Shown here one piece after another: positions 13,434 through 24,175 of a DNA stretch of 64,000 nucleotides. The DNA is taken from contig JADEYG010000012.1 of NCBI GenBank assembly GCA_016906335.1, positions 434,501-498,500 of the forward strand, read 5' to 3'. A program made the position numbers and the translations under genes. The first letter of the stretch is position 1; every line of letters begins with the position of its first letter. This DNA is from Novakomyces olei (Eukaryota; Ascomycota; Novakomycetes; Novakomycetales; Novakomycetaceae). The notes below the pieces were generated by a model. It did not search any database, was not told where the DNA came from, and saw only the letters and a program-made list of their open reading frames with translations.

Positions 13434-14085
13434 ATCTTCGAGACACAACAGGCAGGCAAATGCCGACAAAGCAGCCGCAATTAGCTACACAATTCAGTGT
13501 GTGCTTGTTGTTCATTCTTGTCTTTTGCCTGTCCATTTCCTTTTGAATCAAATCCGTTTATTTTGAATTTTGTTCTAAAGTCTTGTTCCCTCTTATCTCC
13601 GTTGCAGCGGCATAGTTCTCCCACTCTATTCACGGCTCTGTCGGACTGGGCTTGGTCTTGAAATTTTTTTACTTTTAGTTTACAGTTTACTTTTTATACT
13701 CCTTGTTTATTTAATTTATATTATATATTTTTGTTTTTCTGCTTTCAGTTTATAGTCTATCACGCGTCGTCCGATCACAGACTTCTTCCTCCCTACACTA
13801 TATTACTATTCGTGCTATTGTTACACATCTAATCATTACCAGCTGTTCACCGTGTGGGTTATGTGGGTGAACTGGGATGCGATAATGCAAAAACCATAAA
13901 TTAACAAATCGATAAAAAATTTACCGTCTCTGTATGCTTTCCATTGTTTGTTCACTGTACTGATTGTTTACGCGTTCAATCAGGCCCCAATTGTAGACTG
14001 AGCAAAGCGTATCAAATAATCATAAAACATGTAGAAGCAATTGACTTGGTAAATATCTGACTTTTGCGCATAGATTCGTGCCTAT
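13434..14085. other. Intergenic between convergent PP1 and Rdx genes
   Basis: T-rich 3' flanks of two convergent genes. No gene, RNA or repeat of note was seen. Confidence 0.6.
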
Positions 14086-14625
14086 TTATGCACAGGTATC
14101 GCACGGCTTCTCTGTATCTTTTGACGCTGAATTAACATTCGGCTTTTCAGCGCTCTCCGATTGTTTGTGTACGGGATTCCGGTCAGAATGGCCCAAAGAC
14201 CGGTCGGGGTCAATAATGTCACGCAGCAGCTGCTTAAGCTCTTTGGCTTCTGTCGCGAGAATTAGCATAGAGGTTGACATTTTGCATTGTATTGCGACGA
14301 AAAGATGAAATTCGGGGACAGCAAATTAGGCAAAACAACTCTTCTAGCAAACTTACCTGGGAACCGGCCTTGCTCCTTCCGATCCCATAAAGTAGTCAGC
14401 GTTTCACGGTGAGTAACTGCCACTACAAACTTGCCGCCACTTGCAGGCGCTAAAGAAACTTGTCCTAAATCCTGTCCAAAGGTGCTCAAGAGCTCTTGAG
14501 CGAACCATGCAGCACGCAGCATCCAACGGCACTTGCAATTAATACAAAGAAATCCAAGTATATCTTCTTACCTGCGTGCAGTACACGATCGTCACGCTTG
14601 GCTTTTGTGGGTCCACAAGTTCCAT
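14086..14625 (-). CDS. Rdx/SelW-like thioredoxin-fold protein
   Basis: Three exons: 14572-14625, 14357-14531, 14086-14249 (130 aa), with introns of 40 and 107 nt. Splicing brings CTQC (residues 16-19), the redox CXXC of the Rdx family, next to the conserved WMLRAAWFAQELL helix. SGGKFVV, LWDRKEQGRFPEAKELKQ and the C-terminal RSLGHSD block of the SelT/SelW/SelH (Rdx) family follow. Fungal members use Cys instead of selenocysteine and are presumed thiol oxidoreductases of unknown substrate. Exon 1 encodes only 18 aa, so the gene shows as two unconnected open frames unless spliced. The extra C-terminal 30 residues (Ser/Lys-rich, ending CDTCA) are not part of the usual domain. Confidence 0.88.
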
Positions 14626-14659
14626 AATGGACAATCTGGGGAAGTCGCTATTAATTTGA

Positions 14660-14871
<212 letters not shown>

Positions 14872-14990
14872 AATTATTAAAATTTATACCCGTATATTTA
14901 CATTTACAATTTTAGTAAGCAGTTGTGTAATTAATTCATGAATAATAAAATAAGCGTAGATCTGTCTTGGATACGTAATGCAACACGTCG

Positions 14991-16736
14991 CTACAACGAT
15001 CCTGTAAGGAAGCGGTTAAACATGTCCAAAGAGGACTCTGGCTGGTCATACGGGACCATATGTCCCGCACCAAATACTTGAAGGAACACCAGGTTGTTGG
15101 CCTGCTTAATATTGCCAGCGTGTTCACCATAAGTGGTATACCATTTGTGCACTTTAGCACGCTCATAATCACGGTGGCCATCCCACTCAAGTTGATCTGT
15201 CCAAGCCTGATTGCCGATCCAGTTGCAAATAAAGTCTGCGTCTCCAGCATAGATAAGCGTGGGCAGTCCATCATTCAACAGCTCTTGCACGTCTTTAACA
15301 AAGACACCCTTCATCCAGTCGCCCTGGAACAAAAAGTCACGGTTGATATTGAAGTTGCAGCTCTCATAAGTATCCACTTCAGCGCCCACTGCCTTGCGAA
15401 CCTCTGGTTTATTCAAATACTTTGCGATTGCACCAGTAATCGGGTAGCACAGGTTCTCCTCGTCCTGGCAGTCCTCGCGCACGTCATAGACATTACGGCC
15501 ACTGCGCTGGAACGGACCAATCATGGCATTGTTGCAGTAAAGTGCAGCAGGAACACAAGTCCAGACCGAATCAGACTCATAGCAGCTTTGAATAAGCGAA
15601 GCACAACGCGGGTAAGCATCGTCCATGGTCTGGCATTGATCCGGAGTCAAAACGGGCTCATAAGTGTTATTACAAGCCATAGCAGAATAGTACTTGTACT
15701 GCACGAGCGGGTCAGTCAGCCCGTTCCCGATCAGGACGCTCTTTAGAGAGAATTTTGGTTTAGCAGAGGATGCCAAAGCAGCCGGGTAAAACTCTGTGCT
15801 CTTGCCCTCAGTATGGTCGCGAATCTCTTTGGCAAACTGGGGAATATAATGGCCTGCGTACGATTCACCAGCAATGCTAAAGTCAAGCTTAGCATACTGT
15901 GGGAAGTGCTGGAAGAACAGGTCAAGGAAGGCATAAACGTCTTTGCCAGCGGCGATTGTGTTTGAGACTCCATCGTCGCCATAGCTGTAGCCCACACCGA
16001 CTGGCTGGTCCAAAAAGATGACGGTAGCATTACTGTTCCAGCTGTACTTGTTGTACACTGGCCGCTGTCCGTCAAGAGTCACGCTGGACGGTCCGAGCTC
16101 CATGAAAAGGCCCGTTAGGGAAGAGCAGCCGGGTCCGCCATTGAGCCATAGAACGACGGGATCCTTGGACGGATCGTTGCGGGATTCAAACGCCCAGTAA
16201 AAAAAATGCTTCCCGTCAGAGACGTCCAAATACCCAGAGTACTGCTTGACTCTGTCGATGCCGAGAGCATCGGGCGATTTAACGCGCAATTGATGCTCCG
16301 GGTGGAACTCGCTCTTGACCACTGCCGACCATTCATCGTCGTCCAATTTATGTATCTTTTTCTTGTCCGCTCTGCCGTCGGCCTTTGCCTTTCCAGTACT
16401 GCCGCCCAGAGCTGCACCCTCACTCGCCAGACCAGCGACCTGCTCTAAAAGCCAATGCTTTTCGGACGCGGGCCAACTACGCAGGGAGGACGACAAGCTG
16501 GCAATCTTGGCCTGCATTTCATCCAAAACTCGGTGGCGGCCAGTTGCGACCTGTCCGTACACTGCAGAAAGCATATCGCGTACGCTTTCGCCCACTGCCG
16601 CTGGAGCACCGCCCAACGGCATTTGTCCATTTGCCTCGGACGGATACATTTGCTCTGACGGGTCTTGTTTCGCAGAAACGCTGGCCGCTGCGGAAGCCGC
16701 TGCTGCCAGCAGAGCAATCTGCTTGTGGAACAACAT
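14991..16736 (-). CDS. PRC1: Carboxypeptidase Y (vacuolar serine carboxypeptidase)
   Basis: Single exon, 581 aa. A signal peptide (residues 1 to about 22) is followed by a propeptide to about residue 125, then the mature S10 peptidase. The catalytic triad is visible: Ser292 in GESYAG, Asp501 in GDADFICNW, His559 in [11 protein letters not shown]. The oxyanion/substrate motif [10 protein letters not shown] is at 198-206. The propeptide contains QMPL at 38-41, close to the QRPL sorting signal that Vps10 reads in yeast CPY, at a comparable position. The enzyme removes C-terminal residues from peptides in the vacuole. ATG at 16734-16736 is the only start giving a signal peptide. Confidence 0.96.
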   Translation of the reverse strand: MLFHKQIALLAAAASAAASVSAKQDPSEQMYPSEANGQMPLGGAPAAVGESVRDMLSAVYGQVATGRHRVLDEMQAKIASLSSSLRSWPASEKHWLLEQVAGLASEGAALGGSTGKAKADGRADKKKIHKLDDDEWSAVVKSEFHPEHQLRVKSPDALGIDRVKQYSGYLDVSDGKHFFYWAFESRNDPSKDPVVLWLNGGPGCSSLTGLFMELGPSSVTLDGQRPVYNKYSWNSNATVIFLDQPVGVGYSYGDDGVSNTIAAGKDVYAFLDLFFQHFPQYAKLDFSIAGESYAGHYIPQFAKEIRDHTEGKSTEFYPAALASSAKPKFSLKSVLIGNGLTDPLVQYKYYSAMACNNTYEPVLTPDQCQTMDDAYPRCASLIQSCYESDSVWTCVPAALYCNNAMIGPFQRSGRNVYDVREDCQDEENLCYPITGAIAKYLNKPEVRKAVGAEVDTYESCNFNINRDFLFQGDWMKGVFVKDVQELLNDGLPTLIYAGDADFICNWIGNQAWTDQLEWDGHRDYERAKVHKWYTTYGEHAGNIKQANNLVFLQVFGAGHMVPYDQPESSLDMFNRFLTGSL

Positions 16737-17873
16737 AGCACTTTGTCCGGACGCTAATTTAGAGTAAAATCAAAGATTCAAAAACGGACTCTTTGTCTTC
16801 TCTCGCAGTCTCGATGACGACTTTATGCGATTTTGATTGATTGCGCGGCCCAGCGCCGCATTCGGTTGGCGTCAGGGTTTTCTTCCCCGCGTGATTATCT
16901 GATAAGAGGCTCAAACGATACTTACTCTTAGATAGAATTACGTTGTGTTACTTGTAAGGATGTGTATTCGAACTCAACGGATCAACGTTAGCATTACCTT
17001 GCAAGTGATTACTTATCAAATAATTACTCGGCGCTTTGTTGCTACTTTTAATTTACAGTATTGTACGCAAAGATATTTGATTGGTATAATTGGGTTCGTA
17101 TTTGGTTGTTAATATTCACGATTGTCAATTAATTATGTTGAATAATGAATAATTAAATAAATAAATGAATAAATGAAATAATTAATTAATTAATTAATTA
17201 ATTAATTAATGTACTTGCAGAAAGAGTACGAGTATAAAACATTTATAATAAATTGAACGTATCGACGCGTTGTTTGTTTTTTTCCCGCTGAATAGGAGAA
17301 TAGTGGCTACGTCGATGAGAATTGAAATTGTTGATTCAGATTGATTATAATTATAGAAATACTTTGAATTTAGTATTGAATTATACAAGCTATTGGCTGT
17401 GCATACTATTTAAGGGCTGGCATATACAAGTTCATCCCGTTGTACAATAATTTATCATATCTTGAATGAGGATTTTCCACCTCAAGACGATGTTGAGGTC
17501 TCGCGACCTGCTAAAGACACGTACAGAGTTCGTTATACTGTGCTATGCAATACGGAGTACCCGCATAAAGTTATATTACAGACGATTATAACACGGGCTG
17601 TCAAGCTGATTAATAAAACAATGCCACGGATATTTCGAAATTCGAATGATACCGAATACCAAATGGATATTACCAAATGCCGCTCGCTATTAACTTCGAG
17701 GCCGTAAAATTTGATCACCCTCACGTTCGACCCAAATTTCAAGTAAATAGTAGGCAGAAACATCGACTCAACCTTGTCATCGACCGCCGATATTGCCCTT
17801 GTGCGAATACCCAGAATTGCCCACTAGAATCAAGATAAGAGTGCACAAAAACTTGGCCAGTCAAATGTGTGTT
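16737..17873. other. Intergenic between divergent PRC1 and the 3' end of the ALY/REF gene
   Basis: PRC1 promoter and AT-rich DNA. A TTAA-type tetranucleotide run lies at about 17178-17210. An open frame at 17462-17707 (plus) has no ATG at its start and no recognised family, so I do not call it a gene. Confidence 0.55.
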
Positions 17874-18656
17874 TTAATCTGCCCAGACAAGTTGCAGCTC
17901 AACCTGAAGCAATCGACCTGTAAAATGTTTAGCAAAGCGGCTGCGTAATACAAAGCCAATACCATCCGCCATTACATTATGCAGCTGACTACACGTCGTA
18001 CGTGCTCCATCTGCCGTCGAAAATTGTACTTTTGCATCAAGCGACTGCGCTAATACAGTCGGAAAAAGGCGTATTCTGCGGACTTTTCCATAGGGTGCGA
18101 CTACTGTCTAGGCCGTGTCAGTTACAGGTAGAGTACGATCAAAAAGCCTTACCCGAATATCGTCTGAAGATGTTCCCGGAGCAAGGTTTTTTAGTAATAC
18201 AACTGTCGCGTCTGATATGCCCTTGATCGATAGTCCTTTAGCTGACGCGCTGTCTATCGCTGCTATACCCGTTTTCTTGTTATTTGCGCGCTCGCCTTGA
18301 CTGATACCATTCTTCGCGTTTGAGTTGGCTTTTTGAAGCCGCGCTGCTAAAGACGCGCCTGGACTGCTTTTTGATGTCGCGTCAGGATGTAGAAGCTGAG
18401 CGAGCCGATTGCCTTTATTTGATTTGCTGCCGCTGCCCTGTTTGTCCTCGCTAAAAAGATCATGAGTCCATTGACCCTTCGCAGACGACTATTTTGATTA
18501 AGCGCGAGCCCATAAAAGACAGATTCACATACACTTTTTGTTACGCCGTTAGATGGACGCTTTTTTTCGTGGCGTTTGCCTGTCGAAACAGTTCAGCTCA
18601 GACTCTGCAGTTCAAATAAGATTACCATGAAATTTATTCTGGCCGTGAGCAACCAT
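17874..18656 (-). CDS. ALY/REF-family mRNA export adaptor (Yra1/Mlo3-like)
   Basis: Five exons reconstructed by hand: 18626-18656, 18533-18579, 18153-18488, 17963-18107, 17874-17917. All four introns are 44-46 nt and every junction is in phase, giving 200 aa. An N-terminal basic stretch (GKRHEKKRPSNG) and GQWTHDLF are followed by a low-complexity Ser/Lys region. One RRM then spans about 118-196: VVLLKNLAPGTSSDDIR, VVAPYGKVRRIR, AKVQFSTADGA, NVMADGRLLQVEL. The NLAPGT...DIR signature is typical of fungal ALY/REF-like RRM proteins, which bridge spliced mRNA to Mex67 for nuclear export. It cannot be seen as one open frame. The family assignment is good; the orthologue (Yra1 versus Mlo3 versus a sister RRM protein) is not settled. 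Confidence 0.78.
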
Positions 18657-19225
18657 CAACGTGGTTTGCCAAGAGAAAGTATATTTTTTTTTGATTTAGC
18701 AGCGAGGCCTTATCAAGCGGTATATATTTATTTATTGTACAGCCGAATTTTGGCCAATGCTCATCGATTACAGGCGCAGTAGAATAATAAATATGAGCCA
18801 TATTATCTGCGTCTAAAAGTTATATGGAAAAGCCCATTGACCCTAACCCTGGAGATTATAGTGCTAGGCTTTCATGTGCTCGGTCACTAAAGCCAGACGA
18901 CGCGCTAATGATCGATCCTACGCTCAGACAATATCCAATGTTCAAATTACGCGCTTTCTGCTATTCTTACGTCCAATCAGCAATTACTTGAATTGCCTCA
19001 AGAGAGACTCGAGGAACCGCAGCATTTACACATGTGACGATTTCTTGATTGGGTGCGAAAAAGCGCCTCTCGTGCCGCAAAATATGGCCCAATATTTGCC
19101 TCATTCGCCCCAAGGTCACTCCAATATTCAGAGCCATATTAAATCATACAGTATCCAAAGGGCTTTTGATTTCAGTCATTAAAAGTAACGCGAAAAAGGA
19201 AACAAGGCAGATTGATTTGTTCTCA
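18657..19225. other. Divergent promoter of the ALY/REF gene and the unknown gene at 19226
   Basis: No gene supported. It contains CCCTAACCCT at 18841-18850, a telomere-repeat-like (telo-box) motif midway between the two starts. In-frame upstream codons exist before 19226 but look like untranslated sequence. Confidence 0.55.
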
Positions 19226-20425
19226 ATGGCGACCTCTAAGAGAAATACGGCAAACCTTATCCCATCTGCCAGTAAAAATGGCACAGATTGCACAAATGGC
19301 TCAAATGGCACCGACAATGTTCTGTCAGATCAAAGTCTTTCCCGAGAATTATTACCTTTGCCTGAACATCCAGTCGAGAATTCTGGGGCTCCGTTTCATT
19401 TGCAGGGGACCAAAAATGCTTCCTGCTCTTTGCCGCACAAGGACCTCAATCTGACTAATCCCTTTGTCGATGGAAATAAGCACGCTAACGGACCTGAGAC
19501 AAAAGGCAATTTGGCAACTGAAAAGGCAAAGCCGTCAGCTGAAGGATCATCATCTGAAGGGAAGGCTACTGAGCTTAGGGAAGGGCAATCTCTCCCTTCT
19601 GCCCCAGCATTAAAGCCTCAGCCACTTTTGCTCGTGGAAGCAGCACCCTCTCCACTAGAACAATTGCGCAATCGACAAAGGCAACTGAACAATCGCAAAG
19701 TGTCTTTGGCTTTTGAGCATTTGGATGGCGATGGAGAGCTTGCTATTTTTGTGCCTCGCAGGCAGCAAAGCTGCTATTCTTCCACCATTGTTATGCTCTC
19801 TGACATGCTCGATGGAATTGCCCTCGGATCAGATCAGATTCAGGCTAAGCGTGACAGGGTACAGCTTAGGCTGCGTGAGTTTAGACGTTCTATTTCCAAT
19901 AGTTCTGTGGTCCGTCGTTCACGTTGCCGCATTGGGTCTCGCTGGCAAAGGTCCCGTAGTGGCTTTTCTACCGCTGTTGCAAATGATGCCAATTTGACTG
20001 CTTCCAGGGCTACAGCTTTCCCTGCACGGGAGGCCGACAGTATTACAAATTATATTCGGCCTCGAAAGTCAAAATTAATGGCAAAAAACTGCGTTAATGG
20101 TCTATGGCAGTTGCGGAGACGCGACGGCCCTGTGATCCGGAAGCCAAGAGATCTTTCTAGTATGCTACGTAAGATATTGAGGTTGGATCTTGGAGGGATA
20201 AAGCAACTTGCACACCGTTGGCAATCTTCTGCAGCTGTTCAATCTGAGAGCGAGAGCCAACACCACAAAGTCGATGATAATGAGACCTCTTGTACGCCTG
20301 ATGAAGAGTGTCGCGTTTTGTCGCCGCGACCTATGAGTTTTGTTCCTAGTAGCAATTTCAAACGCAGTACTACTGGATTGAATTTGGGTGTTGTGCCATT
20401 GCGTCGTCAGCCGAGTGGATTTTAG
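19226..20425 (+). CDS. Hypothetical basic protein, unrecognised
   Basis: Single open frame of 399 aa if translation starts at the ATG of MATSKRNTAN (19226). The same frame is open for another 59 codons upstream but that part reads like 5' leader. Residues 1 to about 150 are Ser/Thr/Asn-rich and low complexity, with an NPF tripeptide. From about 160 a more ordered segment (PLEQLRNRQRQLNN, then FEHLDGDGELAIFVPRRQQ) leads to a helical Arg-rich region (VQLRLREFRRSISN, RRSRCRIGSRWQRSRSG) and a basic C terminus. No catalytic motif, membrane segment or known domain was seen. Long unbroken frame and codon regularity argue it is a real gene. Function not assigned. Confidence 0.6.
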   Translation: MATSKRNTANLIPSASKNGTDCTNGSNGTDNVLSDQSLSRELLPLPEHPVENSGAPFHLQGTKNASCSLPHKDLNLTNPFVDGNKHANGPETKGNLATEKAKPSAEGSSSEGKATELREGQSLPSAPALKPQPLLLVEAAPSPLEQLRNRQRQLNNRKVSLAFEHLDGDGELAIFVPRRQQSCYSSTIVMLSDMLDGIALGSDQIQAKRDRVQLRLREFRRSISNSSVVRRSRCRIGSRWQRSRSGFSTAVANDANLTASRATAFPAREADSITNYIRPRKSKLMAKNCVNGLWQLRRRDGPVIRKPRDLSSMLRKILRLDLGGIKQLAHRWQSSAAVQSESESQHHKVDDNETSCTPDEECRVLSPRPMSFVPSSNFKRSTTGLNLGVVPLRRQPSGF

Positions 20426-21001
20426 TTGGGTTCCTCTCAATTCTTTTACGTTTATAAACGTATGTGGTTTTATACAGTGGCTTTCAATTGATTTCTCTTT
20501 TTTTTTATATACAATTTATTTATTATGAGTTACACTGTTCTTTAATCGTTGTTTGGTCTGTTCTCGGTTCAGATCCCTTTATTCAGTACAACTCTAATTC
20601 ACTGTTCCATTTCCTGTACTGGAGAAAGCACTAGTCGCTTTGTTATTAATGCCATCTCTCCAATTAATAATCAACTGACTGTTCGCTCTCATGAAATGTC
20701 GTTTCCCCGCAGAGCATTGCCGTAGTTTTTGACTTTAGACGTAATAATAATAGATTGAATCGACGGAAAATACGTAGGTTTGGAATAAAAATGTGAAGAA
20801 ATATGAAATCAATTTACCAAAATTATAGTACACTTGAGGATTCAGATTGTTCAATAATATTTAATGTTCGCAGTATTGGCAAAATTGAACTGTAAAATAA
20901 CATTAAATAATAATTTCACGTACAAACAAACGAGAAATTAATGCTTTATATACAGAGAAAATAAATGATTTAATATGGAGCAAAATTAAACTTACGTTGT
21001 A
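20426..21001. other. Intergenic before COA4
   Basis: AT-rich 3' flank of the unknown gene and promoter of COA4; nothing else seen. Confidence 0.6.
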
Positions 21002-21282
21002 ATGGCCGACGATACTTCTAGTGAGATTCCAATACGGATACACACGCCGGCGTCCCGCCAATCGCAGAGTAAAGCAGATGAAAATGAAGACCATTGGGAT
21101 GTAGCCGTTCAGCGAAGTGGATGTGCTGCAGAAAATGAAAGCATGCTGAGCTGTTTCTACGATAAACGGGATTGGCGCCAGTGTAAGGCCGAGGTATCAA
21201 AGTTTTAATGCTTTTAGCATCGTTTACTGACCTGAATAAGGTGGAGGCTTTTCGAGCGTGTTGGAAAAAGACTCATGGTTGA
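21002..21282 (+). CDS. COA4: Cytochrome c oxidase assembly factor Coa4 (twin CX9C)
   Basis: Two exons, 21002-21193 and 21241-21282, with a 47-nt intron (77 aa). Splicing restores the second CX9C motif. The pair is CAAENESMLSC and CKAEVEAFRAC, separated by FYDKRDWRQ, closely matching Coa4/Cmc3, where a DTGDWRKC-type linker is conserved. HWDVAVQRSGC also agrees with the family. Twin-CX9C proteins are imported by Mia40 into the mitochondrial intermembrane space. Coa4 supports copper delivery to and assembly of cytochrome oxidase. Read without splicing, the protein would stop after only three of the four cysteines. Confidence 0.86.
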
Positions 21283-24175
21283 AGCGAAACATCCCTGTTT
21301 CGTTCCAGCGGCTTTTTGAGCTAGAAGACATAAGACAAAAAGCATGGAAAGCAGATAAAGGTGGCAAGGATGTAAAATATTCAATATAGCAAATGTAACA
21401 TCAGCCATCTTCCAGCTAATCGGGGATGTTGAGGGTATAAATAATCAATCTTTAGAGTAAAGGCCGTAATGTACGAGTTTGACGCTATAAACGATCACAC
21501 AAGAAACCAAATTTTACTAATATTCATATTTATGTTGTTGAGAATGGGATTGAGTGATCAAAGCTTATCGTGACCTGCAATAGACATGTTGTATGTAGGC
21601 TTCCTCCTTTCATAAGAATTCGATCTGGATATTGTTAATGCTACACGAACTGATGGCAAATACTTGCATTATCTAGATAACGAAATGGAGGCGTAGTCTT
21701 ATCACCGTCTTATTCGCTATATATGTATTTAACTGATTGATGCAGATAGCCAATGTGCCAAACGTTGCGTGTTTTCCGCGCTCACGCATTCATTCAGCCA
21801 TCAACTCAGCCTTCCATCAAATATCGGTTCGTATTCAAATATCGTTGGCCATATCTTATAATATAGGCATAGTAGTCGACTCCAACTACCCCGCTCTACT
21901 CCAAATTTCTGCAACTGTTTCAACCAGAGTCAAACCGGCATCCCACTACGACGAACGTTATTAGAATCTTCTTACAAAGCTGTCTGAACCTTTAGCAAGC
22001 AGGATCTTTCAAAAAGACCTTGGCTAACCAATCCATTCTAAATACATCTTTAAAACAACATTTTAGCGTCAATACTACTATGCAAGGCAACATCAAATTA
22101 CCTGAGGTTGTTGCCAAGCAAAGATAGCTAGCGGCACTAGATTGTAATTACTTCCACCTAATCTATTACTTTGTTTTGCCAATCATCAGCTTTCTTGGAA
22201 TGAAATTGCAAATCGGAAAACTCGGGCCGAGCGGCATTTGAGCGGGATCTTTCGATCGCAAAACGCATTTCCTTTACCAGTCCCAGATACTTACGAAAAC
22301 ATTTTCTCATTATTTACTTCGCTATTTTCCTTTTGTATATACAATGAACCAATATTATTTCTCTTCCCGATTTAAGAGACGATAGGTGAGCCACGTTGTA
22401 TCCCAATCCAGCAGACCCATCCTGGAACCTCGGGATAAGCGCAGAAGACGCAAGGGTAAAACACATATTTCTAAACGAAATGTCGCTTTGAATACTTGCG
22501 CAACCCCTTAAAAACGAGGTTGTTATTGACGAGACTTTTAATCATTTGTATTTCGCGTTCAAATCAACTATAATAGTGCTGTCTATTTTACTATTTCATT
22601 AGTATAGACACAATTAGGCATTTGAAAGAGAGGAATTAAGTCACGCAAATTATAATGTAGTATTATTAATCTTTACGGTAAATTCTAATCGTGTAATCAA
22701 TTCTCTCACCCGATTATTTTGTTAGGGCCTGACGACACGGGGAAAGACATGTGATTGGCTGATGCTTTGTACAACCCCGGGGCCTTCTGCCCTACATGCC
22801 GAATCCCAATTTGTTGTAAAGTAACAAAATAAATTTTATGTTTTTGATTTGTTAAAGGTACAATTGTGCAATATAAAATAGGATGGAAAAAACGAAAACA
22901 TACATACAGGACGACTGTACGAATCAGAATGTTGGCCAACATTAAAGACAGCATTTTATGAAAGCGGCCCCCAGATAATATTAGTCATTTATGAAGCGTA
23001 CACATGTACCTTATTTTCCAATTTTTATTATATACTAATTTCATCCCGCGCTTATCCGCAACATAGAAGGGCTCTGCATCAATGTAAATGTCCAAGGAAG
23101 GTCGGAAAGAACCTTGTCCGACCCGGATTATCAGCTTGGCTATCTCGGCCCGGTCTTCATTCTCGCTGCCTACTAATACTCTAGCTTAGCAACCTATTAC
23201 TCAATACAGAGCTAATGACTAAAGCTTTGCCGTAAAGGTAACATCTTCTAGCGATTACCAGAACAATGGAGAAGTGAGCGGCGCACACATGTTAATATTC
23301 GAATAAAAATCTATGTAATAATACCCAACGAACAAAGGAGAATATTGAAGAAATGGGGTTAAAACGGCAAAAGTAGGCGTTTTCCAACATAAAGTACACC
23401 GAACATGATCTCAAAGTAATAGATTGCCTCAAACATAATACCAAAAATATTAGTTTTCGTTTTCGATCCAGTAATACACTCAGTCAATCGTCCAACTTCC
23501 CAAAGTGATTATTAGTGTACCGTTCGTAAGCATCCGGCCCAAAGTTTTACGCAGAAATTCCACGCCCTTCAAGACCCGTAGATCACTATATATTTGTACC
23601 TGTTGGACGTATGAAAATCGTGCCCCTCCTATGACCCTGTTTCACTATATTCTATCATTGTCTTTTAGAATTACTATAATTCCTGTTGCACGAGGCTGCC
23701 TCTGACAAAACAGAGCATCGGCAAGTGCGTACATCTATTGCTGCTGTCTTTTAAACTGGCATTGTTACGCTAGTCGTCGGGTCGATTTTAATCAGTTTTG
23801 TGTTTGCCTCTTTACTGCTCTTTGCCTGGCCTGATTTATTCTGCAACGTCTTTGATACTAGTCGCTTTTCCACGACTCTAATCATCAATCAGTATTTACC
23901 TTTTACTAGTGGCCATATTCCAACTCTTTTCCACTCATCCTGTGTGATATCCCTCTGAATTTCTGTCATTCTATTCGTCACTTGACTCGCATACACTATT
24001 ATCTGCTCTTAAACTTGCGCTGCACGTTTGAACTCGTGATTCTAAACCCTCGGCATTTACACAAACGAGTCGTTTGTGGCTTCGAGAGCTTTGTTTGAAA
24101 GCTTCAAGACTTTATATTTATCAGACTCTCCCATTTAGATCCTCAGCCTGACTGCTCAGATCTTGGAGCTGCGAG
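21283..24175. other. 2.9-kb stretch without an assigned gene; minus-strand gene-like pieces
   Basis: No gene can be modelled with confidence. Several short minus-strand segments look coding and are flanked by possible splice sites: 23521-23640 (contains GVEFLRKTLGRML), 23359-23436, 23036-23169 (contains GQGSFRPSLDIYIDAEPFY), 22355-22431 (contains MGLLDWDTTWLTYRLLN) and 22158-22310 (contains KYLGLVKEMRFAIERSRSNA). They could be exons of one unrecognised intron-rich gene or remains of one. The plus-strand end (about 23750-24175) is the promoter of the RRM gene. Confidence 0.45.

Noticed and set aside
15060-16767. Several long plus-strand frames across PRC1
   Set aside because: Antisense shadows of a well-supported single-exon gene.
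17462-17707. Plus-strand open frame of 81 codons
   Set aside because: Its first codon is TTG, it has no recognised domain, and no supporting exon was found; left as intergenic.
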